A stretch of 64,000 nt of DNA from Stenotrophomonas sp. ISL-67. Its GTDB lineage: Bacteria; Pseudomonadota; Gammaproteobacteria; Xanthomonadales; Xanthomonadaceae. The stretch lies in NCBI RefSeq assembly GCF_018612915.1, contig NZ_JAGGRL010000005.1, positions 1-64,000 of the forward strand. Reading direction: 5' to 3'. Under the pieces are notes generated by a model that was not told the origin of the DNA, ran no database searches, and saw nothing but the letters and a program-made list of their open reading frames with translations. The position numbers and the translations under genes were made by a program. Numbering within the stretch: position 1 is the stretch's first letter; every line of letters begins with the position of its first letter. Positions 1-9,311 of this stretch are shown here, one piece after another.

Positions 1-1346
1 GGGCCGCGCTGCGCGTTGCCGGCGCGGTTGCCGCCGGTCGTGCATGCGTTCGTGGCGATATCAGCAGCATTCTGGACGATGTCGGCAGCATTGGTACCGA
101 CGCGGGTATCCAGCCCCGTGATCGAGGCGGCGTTGGCCGCGATATCGGTCGCGTTCTGGCCGATGCCGGTGGTGTTTTCTTCGATCGTGCCGAGGTTGGT
201 GGCGATATCCGCAGCGTTCTGGCCGATGTCGGCGGCGTTGGCCTGCACGGCATCGTTCACCGTGGTCAGCTGGGCCACGTTCACTGCATCGTTGTCTTCG
301 GTACCTGCAGCCACGCCGCTCAGTCGACGGTCGCCGTCGGTGCCGGCGAAGTTGACTTCGCTGCCGCCCACCGCCGCGCCGACACCAATCACGCCGGTAT
401 CAGCGTCCTGGCCGATCAGGCCGTCGCCGGTGCCACCGTCTTCCAGCGTGCCCACGCGCTCGTCCAGCTCGCCCAGGGCGTCGCCCACGTTGGTGAACGT
501 GGAACCGGTGCCGAAGACGTACGACGGCGCCTTGAACGCACCTGTGGCGGCGTCGAAGCCCGCACCGCCGCCCAGCGCCTGGGCAGCGCCCTCCAGCTGA
601 CCGAAGGTGGCGGCGTGGTGGGCCTGGGTGCCAGCAGCCACATTGGTGATTCTGCGCTTCAACGAATTGCTGCCCACCGAAACCGTCAGGTCCTCATCGG
701 CGACGGACTCGGCACCCAGCGCCACCGAACGTTCGCCGGACGCACTGCTGTAGGCACCCAGTGCCATGGCTTTGTCAGCCTTCATGTAGTGCCAGTCGGG
801 GTCATCCATGTTCATGCCGACCTTGGCACCTTCGCCGATGGCGATGCCGTGCATGCCACCCGAACCGGCGGGACCTTCCGGATCGCGCTCGACGCTGGCG
901 TCATGACCGATGGCAATGCCGCCCACGGCAGTGGAGCCTGCATTCGAGCCCAGCGCGATGGTATTGCGGGCCTCGGCATTGGCGCCGGTGCCCACGGCAA
1001 TGGCGTCCAAGCCGCCTGCAACGGCAGCCGCCCCGGTGCTGTTGACCACCATGTAATCAGCCGACGCGTCAGCGCTTGCCGAGCGCGGCGTTGCATCTTC
1101 AGCAACGTCGCAGTGTTGTTCGTTCACGGCGTCGTCTGCCACGGCGACGCACGTCGACGCAACCGAAAGCTGCTGCGGAGGCTCGACATCCGGTGCCGCA
1201 GCCGCCGTAACGGCAGTGCAGGAGAGCAGTGCGGAGGCCAGCAGCAGAGTGCGGGTCTTGCGCTTGCGGCGGCCGCTCGAGAGTTCAGAGGCAACAACCC
1301 AGGTCTTGAGCGAAGCGCTCCAGATGATTCGATAGATAACATTCAT
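1..1346 (-). CDS. Trimeric autotransporter adhesin, YadA-like (N-terminal 448 codons; 3' end outside window)
   Basis: The minus-strand frame is open from the ATG at 1346 to the window edge. Translation starts MNVIYRIIWSASLKTWVVAS, a classic extended signal peptide region of type Vc secretion, followed by an RRKRK basic stretch and a hydrophobic core to about residue 51. Residues about 100-215 contain YadA head repeats (IAVGTGAN, IALGSNAG, MALGAYSSASG, VALGAES). Neck motifs follow (NSLKRRITNVAAGT near residue 222 and RRLSGVAAGTEDNDAVNVAQL-like near 340). From about 350 there are heptad stalk repeats (ADIGQNAADIATN, TGIGQNATDIAAN). The C-terminal stalk and four-strand anchor lie beyond the edge. 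Family knowledge: such homotrimers mediate attachment and autoagglutination. Divergent from the next gene. Confidence 0.9.
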   Translation of the reverse strand, partial: MNVIYRIIWSASLKTWVVASELSSGRRKRKTRTLLLASALLSCTAVTAAAAPDVEPPQQLSVASTCVAVADDAVNEQHCDVAEDATPRSASADASADYMVVNSTGAAAVAGGLDAIAVGTGANAEARNTIALGSNAGSTAVGGIAIGHDASVERDPEGPAGSGGMHGIAIGEGAKVGMNMDDPDWHYMKADKAMALGAYSSASGERSVALGAESVADEDLTVSVGSNSLKRRITNVAAGTQAHHAATFGQLEGAAQALGGGAGFDAATGAFKAPSYVFGTGSTFTNVGDALGELDERVGTLEDGGTGDGLIGQDADTGVIGVGAAVGGSEVNFAGTDGDRRLSGVAAGTEDNDAVNVAQLTTVNDAVQANAADIGQNAADIATNLGTIEENTTGIGQNATDIAANAASITGLDTRVGTNAADIVQNAADIATNACTTGGNRAGNAQRG

Positions 1347-1575
1347 TTGATAATCCAGGAAGACGGCGATGCGATGGGGAAGCGATGTCGACGTTCTTCC
1401 CGTTGCCTTGCCAACTGCGAGGAATACCGCCACGAATGAGGGGCGCATTCTCGGTACGGGCTGTTCCTGGAAAAATCCAATTAGTTTCAATTGCTGAAAA
1501 TCCAGTCCTGCCGTTTACCCTGACTTAACAAGAATGAAGGCAGGATTCTGCCTACGGGGTAATAAGGGAGGGGCC

Positions 1576-4500
1576 ATGGCTGCTCGTATACCTGTATTCC
1601 CCGTGGGATTTGCCCTGGTGCTGATGACATTCATGTTTGTCACGGGGTGCCAGCGCCTGCGGGAAGCAGGAGTCCCCGGCGTTGGGGAAAACAACGTTGC
1701 GGACCAGGCTCCAAGCTGCGAGACCGTGCCGCCGTGGCGCAGCCCGGCGCCGGGCCGCGTCAGCGCCTATCATCCCGGCGATCGGGTGCAGAATCGCGGA
1801 CAGGTTTATGTCTGCACCGAATGGGGCGACGGCCGTTTCTGCAACCAGGATGCCTTTGAACCGGGCACCGCCACCGAGCATCTCTGGCGTGATGCCTGGA
1901 ACGCACAGGGCAGTTGCACCGTTCCCGACGCTACCTTTGCCGGCAATCGGCTTGCCCTGGTCCTGCCGGCCATCCCGCCGGACACCACGCCGGGGCCGGT
2001 CACCGGTACCGTGCGCTGTGCCGGACCGAACCCCAGCGTGCGCAGCTTTACCGGGGAATGGGGCCAGAGCATCACCGTCGATGACCTGGGCCGGTGTGAT
2101 TACCAGCTCTACATCAAAGGCGTCGGTGGCCAGCTTCCGCTCAACACGCCGGCGATATTGCCGTTCACCGAAACGGCTGGCCAGGTGATCACGTTCGAAG
2201 CCAGGTTCCGTCCTGAGGTGCCACTCAAGGACCTGGTGTTGGCACCGGGCGTCAACATCGAGGTGTTCGCCACCGGCCTGCTGCAGCCACGCCAGATGGC
2301 GATGGGCAACAATGTGCTTTACGTGGGCTCCAGCGCCATTCCGCATTTTGCCTACGACAAGCGCATTGCCGATTTCATCTACGCGCTGCCCCTGGATGGC
2401 AATGGCAATCCTACCGGCGTGCAGTTGTTGGCAACGAAACTGCAGGAACCGCACGGCGTAGCCTATCGCAACGGCGACCTTTACTTCGGCTCCACCGGCG
2501 GCTTGTACCGGATCAAGGACGTGGACACGCACCTGGATAATCCGGTCGCCGAGAAGCTGATGGTGTTCCCGGCCGACGACACGCGCATGAAGCTTCCCCC
2601 CTCCGGCGATGACGGCCCTTACCGGGTGTGGCACCAGAAGCACCCGCTGTATTTCAATCCGAACGATCCAGCCGATGACAACCTGTACACGGCCGTCGGG
2701 ATTCCCTGCAATATCTGCAAGGTGCCGCAGGACACCCGCTACGGTTCGGTGCTGAAATACAACGTTGCTACCGGCGAGTCCACGCTGCTGGCCACGGGTG
2801 TGCGCAACGCGGTGGGCCTGGCCTGGCATCCGGACACCGGGCAGATATGGTTCAGCGACAACAACCGCCAGGGCTTCCCCAACACCGACGAAATCAACCG
2901 CATCTCCCGCGCCGGCGAATTCTTCGGCGTACCGTACGTATTCGGCAAGTCCACGCTCGGGTATACGCAGGCCGAATTCGACGATCCCGAAGCCCCGAAC
3001 GACGGCAAGCTGCTGCCGGGCGCGATCATTTCCGACCTGATGCCCGACGAGATCGACATTCGCCGGCAGACTCAGCCGGTGTATCCACTGGCGTCCAGTT
3101 CGGCGCCGCTCGGCATTCACTTCTGGAACCACTATCCCGCGCCCGCAGGAGCACGGCAGCTGCTTGTGGCCCAGCATGGCGGCGGCACCGCCGAAGACCC
3201 CTCCACCGACGTCCGCATGTTGACCGTGCTCAACAACAAGGTGGTGCACGACGTACCGCTGATCACCGGCTGGAAACCGCCGAGCGGTGCCTTCACCGGC
3301 AAGCCGGTGGACTTCCTGGAATTGCCCGATGGCAGCCTGCTGATCTCGGACGACGTGGCCGGCGTCATCTACAAGGTCACGTATGAGCCCGACTCCCTGC
3401 CCCGCACCACCCTGTCGTTCCAGGTGCCGGCCACTGCACCTGTTCCTGCGCTGGCCGACGCCAAACCCAGCGGCATCCTCACCGAACCTTCCGGGAAGCA
3501 GCGCCTGGTGCAACTGGGCTGGGGCGCGCCGCCGCTGACCTTCGCGGGGCTGGCGCCGGGCGAATATGCGTTCGAGATGCGCGATGCGGGCAGTTGGGTC
3601 CCGGTGGCCCGGGAGCAGACCTTCACCCTCGCCGCAGAGAGGGTCTCTACCCTGGAGCTCGCCTATCGGGAGCCCGTCGAGGTCAAGGCAGACATCATCA
3701 TCAAGGCGCCACCGCGCCCAAGCAACGTCACTGCACCCAACTGGACCGTCCACCTGCGCACCGCTGGCAAATCCGGAAACGGCGAACCCCTCGTTGTCGA
3801 ATGGGGCCAGCAACTGCGCCACGAGGTGGGGAATGGCGAATACAACGTGGTCTATCCCTACTTCGACGCCGCCATGCCCTCGCCTACCCTGCACAAGGTG
3901 CGGGTGGACGAGAACTCCGGCGACCAGACCGTCGCACCCACGTATACCGCGGTGGAGTCACTGGGCAGGACAGTCCTGGAGGAAACGTGCTCCGGCTGCC
4001 ATCAGCCGCTGTACTGGGACAACGGCGACCTGGCGGATCGGTGGGACAGCGCGGGGGTGGACCTGCTGATCGCCAAGATCGAGACGATGGGCGTGCCCGG
4101 GCATTGCGACCGCACCTGCTCCAGCGCAACAGCCCGTTACCTGCTGGATACCGTATGGGGAGACTACCTGGACCCGCCGCCACCGGTCGGCACCCGGCAG
4201 GTGCGTCTGCTGGCCACGGACGAATACGTGAACTCCGTACAGGATGTCCTCGGGTTGGCGGTCGACAAGGCCGATGTGCCACCGGAGAACGCATACAAGT
4301 CATTCAAATATCCGGCCCCCGCAGCCTTGGGCGTGGTACGCAAGGACCCGCTCTACCAGTATTACCTTCTGGCCCGAAAAGTTGCGCAGGGCGCAGACCT
4401 GGACGCGTTGGGATATACCCCGGGAAGCGACGCCACGCCATTCGTGAGCGGCATTGGCCGGCTGATGTTCAGGCGGCCGCTGCTGTCGGCCGAGGTCACC

Positions 4501-5745
4501 CGCTACAAGGCCGTGCTCGAAACGACCGATGGCGACATGGAGGGGCCGCGTCTGATGCTGGCCAGCATGCTGATGTCGCCCAATTTCCTGTACCGGCAGG
4601 AACTGGGACAGGCCATCGACGACGGCTCGGGCGACTACCGGCTCGATCCCTACGAAACCGCAACAGCGCTTTCGTTCGCTTATCTGGGAACCACGCCTGA
4701 CGACGCGCTGCTGGCCAAGGCGGCCAATGGCGAGCTGGCCACGCAGGAGCAGATCAACGCCACCGCGTCGGACATGATGCAGTCGCCCAAGGGCCTGGAG
4801 CAGTTCGAGCGGTTTGTACGCTACTACGCGCGCACTCTGCAGGCCATCGGCGAAAAGCCTGGACTGGGCAAGCCATTGATCGACGCCATGGCGCAGGAGC
4901 AGTCGCTCAGCGTGCATTATCTGATGGGAGAAGGTTCGGGCAACGTCCGCGAACTGTTCAACCCCGCCTATACCTACCTCAACCAGGCGCTGGCCCAACA
5001 TTACGGCGTGGGCGGTGTTGCTGGCGACCAGATGCAGCGCGTATCCCTTCCGCCCGGGGGCGACCGTGGTGGCCTGCTGCACCAGGGCCAGTTCCAGATC
5101 ACGCAATCCGGCCAGGACACCAGCGGCCTGATCGCACGCGGGTTCCGTATCCGCGAGCAGTTCTTCTGCCACGTGTTCGGGACCCCCATTGCCGATCCGG
5201 GCAACCCGCAGTTCCCCGATCACGGCGTCACCATGCGCTACCGCTGGGACCTCATCAACGGCAGGTATGCGGATGAGACCTGCTGGAACTGCCACAAATT
5301 CGTCAATGACACCGGCGCTTCCATGGAAAATTACGACTGGACAGGCAAATTCCGCACCCAGGAGTTCGCCGTGAACCCCCCTTACACCGCGCAGTTGGTG
5401 GACCTGGATGCCACGCTCGATTTCCGCAATGCAAGCGATACCGGGTACTGGGGTACCAACCTGCAGAACGTTCGCGGCATTGCCGAGCTGATTCCGGACA
5501 ACCCGTCCGCAATGAGCTGCCTGGCAGATGGCTACCTGCGTTATACCCTGGGAACGGAAGTGACCCCCAATGTGGTCAGTCTGCACAGCCATCTGCGCCG
5601 CCAGCTCATGGAAAACGGCGATATGCGCAGGATGCTGCTGGATATCGCGGCATCCCCCTCCTTCACCCGGCGCAAGGACATTGCCAGGAAGGTACGCATC
5701 GACGCGCCCGCCACCGAGCATCCTGCAAGGAAACCGCCGCAATGA
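1576..5745 (+). CDS. Secreted lipoprotein: sorbosone-dehydrogenase-like beta-propeller fused to cytochrome c and DUF1592-series domains
   Basis: A 1389-residue protein starting at the ATG at 1576, 4-5 bp after a GGAGGGG ribosome site; an in-frame ATG at 1534 lacks one and would bury the signal. The lipobox VTGC places the acylated Cys at residue 25. After a short Cys/Trp-rich module (about 45-110) comes a propeller of the glucose/sorbosone dehydrogenase type (about 220-600, LAPGVNIEVFATGL onward). A CSGCH haem c motif lies near 805, followed by DUF1587/1595/1592/1588/1585-like segments. A second CxxCH (CWNCH) falls near residue 1234. Such domain sets are common in planctomycetes and myxobacteria as planctomycete cytochrome c families; function is mostly unproven. 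Likely an extracytoplasmic sugar or polyol oxidoreductase, which is inference. Its stop overlaps the DUF1552 start. Confidence 0.8.
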   Translation: MAARIPVFPVGFALVLMTFMFVTGCQRLREAGVPGVGENNVADQAPSCETVPPWRSPAPGRVSAYHPGDRVQNRGQVYVCTEWGDGRFCNQDAFEPGTATEHLWRDAWNAQGSCTVPDATFAGNRLALVLPAIPPDTTPGPVTGTVRCAGPNPSVRSFTGEWGQSITVDDLGRCDYQLYIKGVGGQLPLNTPAILPFTETAGQVITFEARFRPEVPLKDLVLAPGVNIEVFATGLLQPRQMAMGNNVLYVGSSAIPHFAYDKRIADFIYALPLDGNGNPTGVQLLATKLQEPHGVAYRNGDLYFGSTGGLYRIKDVDTHLDNPVAEKLMVFPADDTRMKLPPSGDDGPYRVWHQKHPLYFNPNDPADDNLYTAVGIPCNICKVPQDTRYGSVLKYNVATGESTLLATGVRNAVGLAWHPDTGQIWFSDNNRQGFPNTDEINRISRAGEFFGVPYVFGKSTLGYTQAEFDDPEAPNDGKLLPGAIISDLMPDEIDIRRQTQPVYPLASSSAPLGIHFWNHYPAPAGARQLLVAQHGGGTAEDPSTDVRMLTVLNNKVVHDVPLITGWKPPSGAFTGKPVDFLELPDGSLLISDDVAGVIYKVTYEPDSLPRTTLSFQVPATAPVPALADAKPSGILTEPSGKQRLVQLGWGAPPLTFAGLAPGEYAFEMRDAGSWVPVAREQTFTLAAERVSTLELAYREPVEVKADIIIKAPPRPSNVTAPNWTVHLRTAGKSGNGEPLVVEWGQQLRHEVGNGEYNVVYPYFDAAMPSPTLHKVRVDENSGDQTVAPTYTAVESLGRTVLEETCSGCHQPLYWDNGDLADRWDSAGVDLLIAKIETMGVPGHCDRTCSSATARYLLDTVWGDYLDPPPPVGTRQVRLLATDEYVNSVQDVLGLAVDKADVPPENAYKSFKYPAPAALGVVRKDPLYQYYLLARKVAQGADLDALGYTPGSDATPFVSGIGRLMFRRPLLSAEVTRYKAVLETTDGDMEGPRLMLASMLMSPNFLYRQELGQAIDDGSGDYRLDPYETATALSFAYLGTTPDDALLAKAANGELATQEQINATASDMMQSPKGLEQFERFVRYYARTLQAIGEKPGLGKPLIDAMAQEQSLSVHYLMGEGSGNVRELFNPAYTYLNQALAQHYGVGGVAGDQMQRVSLPPGGDRGGLLHQGQFQITQSGQDTSGLIARGFRIREQFFCHVFGTPIADPGNPQFPDHGVTMRYRWDLINGRYADETCWNCHKFVNDTGASMENYDWTGKFRTQEFAVNPPYTAQLVDLDATLDFRNASDTGYWGTNLQNVRGIAELIPDNPSAMSCLADGYLRYTLGTEVTPNVVSLHSHLRRQLMENGDMRRMLLDIAASPSFTRRKDIARKVRIDAPATEHPARKPPQ

Positions 5746-7160
5746 ACCCCTCTTCCGGACGTCGACGTTTCCTGATCGGCGCAACCTGCGCCGGCGTTGC
5801 CGCCGCTGCTGCCGTCCCCTTCTTCAGCCGCCCCGGGCTGGCACGACTGGCCACGGCCGGCAGCCGCGCAGGCAGCCCCAGAATGAAGGTGGTGTTTTTC
5901 GTGATACCCGATGGGCTGGGTATCAACGGCTTTGCCACCGCCGGTGCCGAGTGGAACCCGCAAGGGGCCATCTGGCATCCGGCCGTGGCAGAGGGCGTCA
6001 CCGATACCGATCAGTTCACCTTGAACCTGGCCAGCCAGGCGCTGGAGAAGCACCGCGACAAGGCCCTGTTCCTGCGCTACCTGGAGAACTCCAGCGCGTT
6101 CGGTGGCCATAATGCGTGGACCAGCATCCTGCGCGCCACGGGCGGCGGCACTGGAAGCAGCATCGACGTGCTGCTCGCCAAGGCGCTGCCGGGCAACAAC
6201 CCCGTGGTCGGGGCGGCCTTTTCCGGCCCCATGAGCAAAGTGGGCGTCGGCGGAAATTCGTGGTACGTGTCCTACGACAACGGCGTGATGCGCACCCCGC
6301 AGAAGGATCCGCGCGTGTTGTTCGAGAACCTGGTAGGCACCCCCGGCATGCTGCGCCGGGCACGCAGCGCTTCGGCCATCCTCGACCCGGCGATGGCCGA
6401 CCTGGAGGACATCCGCGGCAAGGTGCACGGCAGCGAGCGGGCAAAACTGGACACACACATGGACGCGATGGAGCAGCTGATTGAAGACATCGGCGGCACC
6501 CTGCCCCCGTCCTGCGATGACGCCGCGCCACCGGAATCGCACCCTGTCGACGATCCGAATTTCCGCAACGAAGTGCAGGCCGCGCACCACCAGGTGATCG
6601 CCACGGCGCTCTCGTGCGGCATCATGCGCGTGGCCACGATCCAGGTGGCCTATTCCTCCGAGCAATCGCCCATTCCCGGTATCGACCCGCGCAGCGCCCA
6701 CGACATTGCACATTGGGGCCAGATGGGCTCGGAAGAGTCCGCCGTGGAAGCGGACCGGCGACGCTGGCAGGACCGCGCCAAGTGGTACACGGCCAAGGTA
6801 AGCGACTTCCTGGATGCGTTGGCCCGTTACGCGGACCCTGACGTGCCCGGCGATTCGCTGCTGGACCATACCCTGGTGGTCTACACCAGCGAAATGGCCT
6901 GTGGTGCACGCGAACACATGATGGACATGCCCCTGGTTTTCCTGGGAGGGGCCAGCGGCCGCTTGATGAACGGCGCGGGCAGTGGTCGCTACTACGACGT
7001 CATGGCGCTGGGCGATGTCGACAACCAATGGCAGACCGGCCGGCCCAGGCGACTGGTTCGCATGCAGCGGGTGTGGGGCGAACTCGGCCGGGCGCTTGGG
7101 GTGGAGGTGCCCTACGCGGGAAACATGGAGTCCGTTCCAGACCTGTTCCGGCCTGCGTGA
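5742..7160 (+). CDS. DUF1552 family protein with Tat signal
   Basis: A 472-residue protein whose ATG overlaps the preceding stop (ATGA, 4 bp), so the two are almost certainly cotranslated. The N-terminus SGRRRFLIGATCAG is a twin-arginine signal followed by an Ala-rich hydrophobic stretch, predicting folded export. Mid-protein motifs fit DUF1552: the GGHNAWTS segment near residue 122, SAHDIAHWGQ, and a late EMACGAREHMMDMP segment. These are reminiscent of the sulfatase/DUF1501 superfamily. DUF1552 proteins are habitually encoded directly after DUF1592/DUF1588 cytochrome proteins, which matches this pair. The biochemical role is not established; a periplasmic partner of the upstream lipoprotein is inferred. 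Confidence 0.8.
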   Translation: MNPSSGRRRFLIGATCAGVAAAAAVPFFSRPGLARLATAGSRAGSPRMKVVFFVIPDGLGINGFATAGAEWNPQGAIWHPAVAEGVTDTDQFTLNLASQALEKHRDKALFLRYLENSSAFGGHNAWTSILRATGGGTGSSIDVLLAKALPGNNPVVGAAFSGPMSKVGVGGNSWYVSYDNGVMRTPQKDPRVLFENLVGTPGMLRRARSASAILDPAMADLEDIRGKVHGSERAKLDTHMDAMEQLIEDIGGTLPPSCDDAAPPESHPVDDPNFRNEVQAAHHQVIATALSCGIMRVATIQVAYSSEQSPIPGIDPRSAHDIAHWGQMGSEESAVEADRRRWQDRAKWYTAKVSDFLDALARYADPDVPGDSLLDHTLVVYTSEMACGAREHMMDMPLVFLGGASGRLMNGAGSGRYYDVMALGDVDNQWQTGRPRRLVRMQRVWGELGRALGVEVPYAGNMESVPDLFRPA

Positions 7161-7178
7161 TGGAACCGGGCCGGGCCC

Positions 7179-8573
7179 TCAGTTGCGCAGCTCGTCCTTG
7201 AAGATCTTCCCGTCCTTCATGATCACATTGAAGTTGGCGTCCGGGTTGGTGATGACGTTGATGTCAGACAGCGGATCACCCTCGACCAGCAGCAGATCGG
7301 CCAGGGCCCCCTCCTCCACCACGCCCACGCGGCCGGCATACGGGCTGCGCTTGCCGGACAGCGCCAGCAGCTGGGCGTTGGTGCCAGTGGCCATGACCAG
7401 GGTTTCGGCCGGGGTATACCAGCGGGTCAGGCTGGCCAGGATGTGGTTCTGCTGCGAGGCCAGCGCGCTGGAGAAGAGCACGTCGGTGCCGAACGCGGTC
7501 TTGAGCTTGTACTTGATGGCGAAGCGGTAGGTCTGGTCGGTACCGGCGAACACTTCCTGCGCTTTTTGCCACTGCTCCGAGCCCGTCGGGAAGGCGTTGG
7601 CCAGCTCCGGCGGGAACGGCTGGGTGCTGAGCCAGGTGCCGGTATCGCGGATGCGGCGGGCGGTGGCGTCGTCCATCAGGCTGCCATGCTCGATGCACTT
7701 CACCCCGGCACGGATGGCACGCTGGATCGCCTCGGGGGTGTAGGCGTGCACGGTCACGTAGGTTCCCCAGTCGGTGGCCGCTTCCACCGCTGCGCGAACC
7801 TCGGGTTCGGTGAAGGTCACCACGTCCAGCGGGCTGTGCGGCGAGGAGACGCCGCCACCGGCGGTGAGCTTGATCTGGCTGGCGCCACGCATCAGCTGCT
7901 CGCGCACGCGCACGCGCAGTTCGTCGGGCGTATCGGCGATGGCGCTGTCGCCGATCACGTCGTGGCGCGACCCAGGTTGGCCCACCGTGCGCGGCAGGTC
8001 GGAGGCCTCACGGAAATCGCCATGCCCACTGGTCACGGTAATCATTGCGCCGGAGGGCCAGATGCGCGGTCCCTCGGCATGTCCGGCATCGATGGCGGCC
8101 TTCAGCCCCCACACTGCGCCGCCGACGTCGCGTACCGTAGTGAACCCGCGCAGCAGGGTCTTGCGGGATTCGGCACCGGCCACGATGTTGATGTACCCGG
8201 TGTCGGCGGTCATCAGCGCCTGGATCGGGATGCCGGCGAACATGCTGTGCCAATGCATGTCGATCAGGCCGGGCATGAGAGTACGCCCGCGTCCATCGAT
8301 GCGGCGCGCGCCGGGGGCGTCGATGGCACCCGCGGAGATCCGCGCGATGGTATTGCCCTGCACAAGCACATTGCTGGGTGCGGACAGGCGGCCATGGGTG
8401 CCGTCGAAGATGCGCACGTTGGTGAACAGCGTAGCGGCCGGTGCGCCAGCGGTGGCGGCCTCCGGGGTGTCGCCCCCTGGCTCCTGCTGCATGACCGAAT
8501 GCGCGCCCACCGAAGACGCCATGCCAAGGGAAACCAAGACCCCCACGATCCGAACAGTCATTCGATGCGACAT
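7179..8573 (-). CDS. Secreted amidohydrolase family protein (imidazolonepropionase/prolidase-like)
   Basis: 464 residues. The ATG at 8573 is preceded by GAGGG at suitable spacing. An N-terminal signal peptide (VRIVGVLVSLGMASSVGAHS) predicts periplasmic export. The metal-dependent amidohydrolase fold is indicated by GRTLMPGLIDMHWH (HxH metal motif near residue 103), VTSGHGDF, YVTVHAYT, VKCIEHGSL and the late Asp in FGTDVLFS. A conserved C-terminal sheet follows (GALADLLLVEGDPLSDI). Relatives include Xaa-Pro dipeptidase and imidazolonepropionase-type enzymes acting on C-N bonds. Substrate cannot be assigned. It converges on the DUF1552 gene (18 bp gap) and diverges from the HdeD-like gene. Confidence 0.85.
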   Translation of the reverse strand: MSHRMTVRIVGVLVSLGMASSVGAHSVMQQEPGGDTPEAATAGAPAATLFTNVRIFDGTHGRLSAPSNVLVQGNTIARISAGAIDAPGARRIDGRGRTLMPGLIDMHWHSMFAGIPIQALMTADTGYINIVAGAESRKTLLRGFTTVRDVGGAVWGLKAAIDAGHAEGPRIWPSGAMITVTSGHGDFREASDLPRTVGQPGSRHDVIGDSAIADTPDELRVRVREQLMRGASQIKLTAGGGVSSPHSPLDVVTFTEPEVRAAVEAATDWGTYVTVHAYTPEAIQRAIRAGVKCIEHGSLMDDATARRIRDTGTWLSTQPFPPELANAFPTGSEQWQKAQEVFAGTDQTYRFAIKYKLKTAFGTDVLFSSALASQQNHILASLTRWYTPAETLVMATGTNAQLLALSGKRSPYAGRVGVVEEGALADLLLVEGDPLSDINVITNPDANFNVIMKDGKIFKDELRN

Positions 8574-8720
8574 GGTACTGCGCCCTCGTGACGAATGTTG
8601 CGCAGGTATAGGAGCGCACGCGTGAGTGTCATGTGTTTGCGGGAATTACTGGGATGGGTTTCACCGCTGCATAACGATGCCGGGCGGGTAATTGGATGGT
8701 CTTTCCAGGAGTGGTACGTC

Positions 8721-9311
8721 ATGACTGTGTTCTCCCGACTTGGCAAGGATCCGGGCTCCATCGGCGTGGCAATGAAATCCAGCTGGCAACGCCTGCTCAT
8801 CGTAGGCGTGCTGCTGTTGGTGCTGGGCGCGTTCGGCATCTATGCGTCCTCTTTCATGGTGCGCACCATGACGGTGCTGGTGGCCGGCCTGCTGGTGATC
8901 GCCGGTGCGCTGCAGCTGACCGAAGCGTTCCTGCTGCACGGCCTGCCCAGTTTTGCCATGACCATCCTGTTGGGCGCGGCGCAGATCATCGGCGGCATCG
9001 CCATCTACACCCATCCCGAATGGGCTGCCTACGCGGTGGCGACCACGGTGGCGGCGGTGCTGGTGGTGCAGGCGATCGCGCAGATCAGCCTGGCATTCCG
9101 CTTCCAGCCCGGTGGCAAGCGCTGGATTTCGCTGGTGTCCGGGTTGGTGGCACTGGTGGCGGCCGTGGTGTGCGTCAGCGGGGTGGCCTGGGCCGGACGC
9201 GCATCGGCGTCGTGGGGCGTGGGCCTGGCGTTGCTCGCGATGGGCGTGGCCTACATCGCCATCGCCCTGCTGTTCCGCCAGGATCGTGATCAGAACGCCC
9301 CTTCCAGGTAG
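8721..9311 (+). CDS. HdeD family membrane protein
   Basis: 196 residues from the ATG at 8721, chosen because AGGAG stands 9 bp before it; an in-frame upstream ATG at 8595 lacks a site and overlaps the divergent promoter region. Six hydrophobic segments are visible, beginning WQRLLIVGVLLLVLGAFGIYA and ending VGLALLAMGVAYIAIALLF, typical of the HdeD/DUF308 acid-resistance membrane family of about 190 residues. In Escherichia coli HdeD belongs to the acid fitness island; here only membrane location is safe. Its last 22 bp overlap the 3' end of the convergent MipA-like gene. Confidence 0.8.
   Translation: MTVFSRLGKDPGSIGVAMKSSWQRLLIVGVLLLVLGAFGIYASSFMVRTMTVLVAGLLVIAGALQLTEAFLLHGLPSFAMTILLGAAQIIGGIAIYTHPEWAAYAVATTVAAVLVVQAIAQISLAFRFQPGGKRWISLVSGLVALVAAVVCVSGVAWAGRASASWGVGLALLAMGVAYIAIALLFRQDRDQNAPSR

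Noticed and set aside
615-1439. 274-codon plus-strand frame opposite the autotransporter
   Set aside because: The minus strand reads signal peptide, head repeats and neck motifs in one frame; the plus frame has no recognisable feature.
1552-3894. 780-codon open frame on the minus strand opposite the DUF1592 lipoprotein gene
   Set aside because: It is a GC-rich shadow: low-complexity composition, no domain, no ribosome site, while the plus strand has clear motifs.
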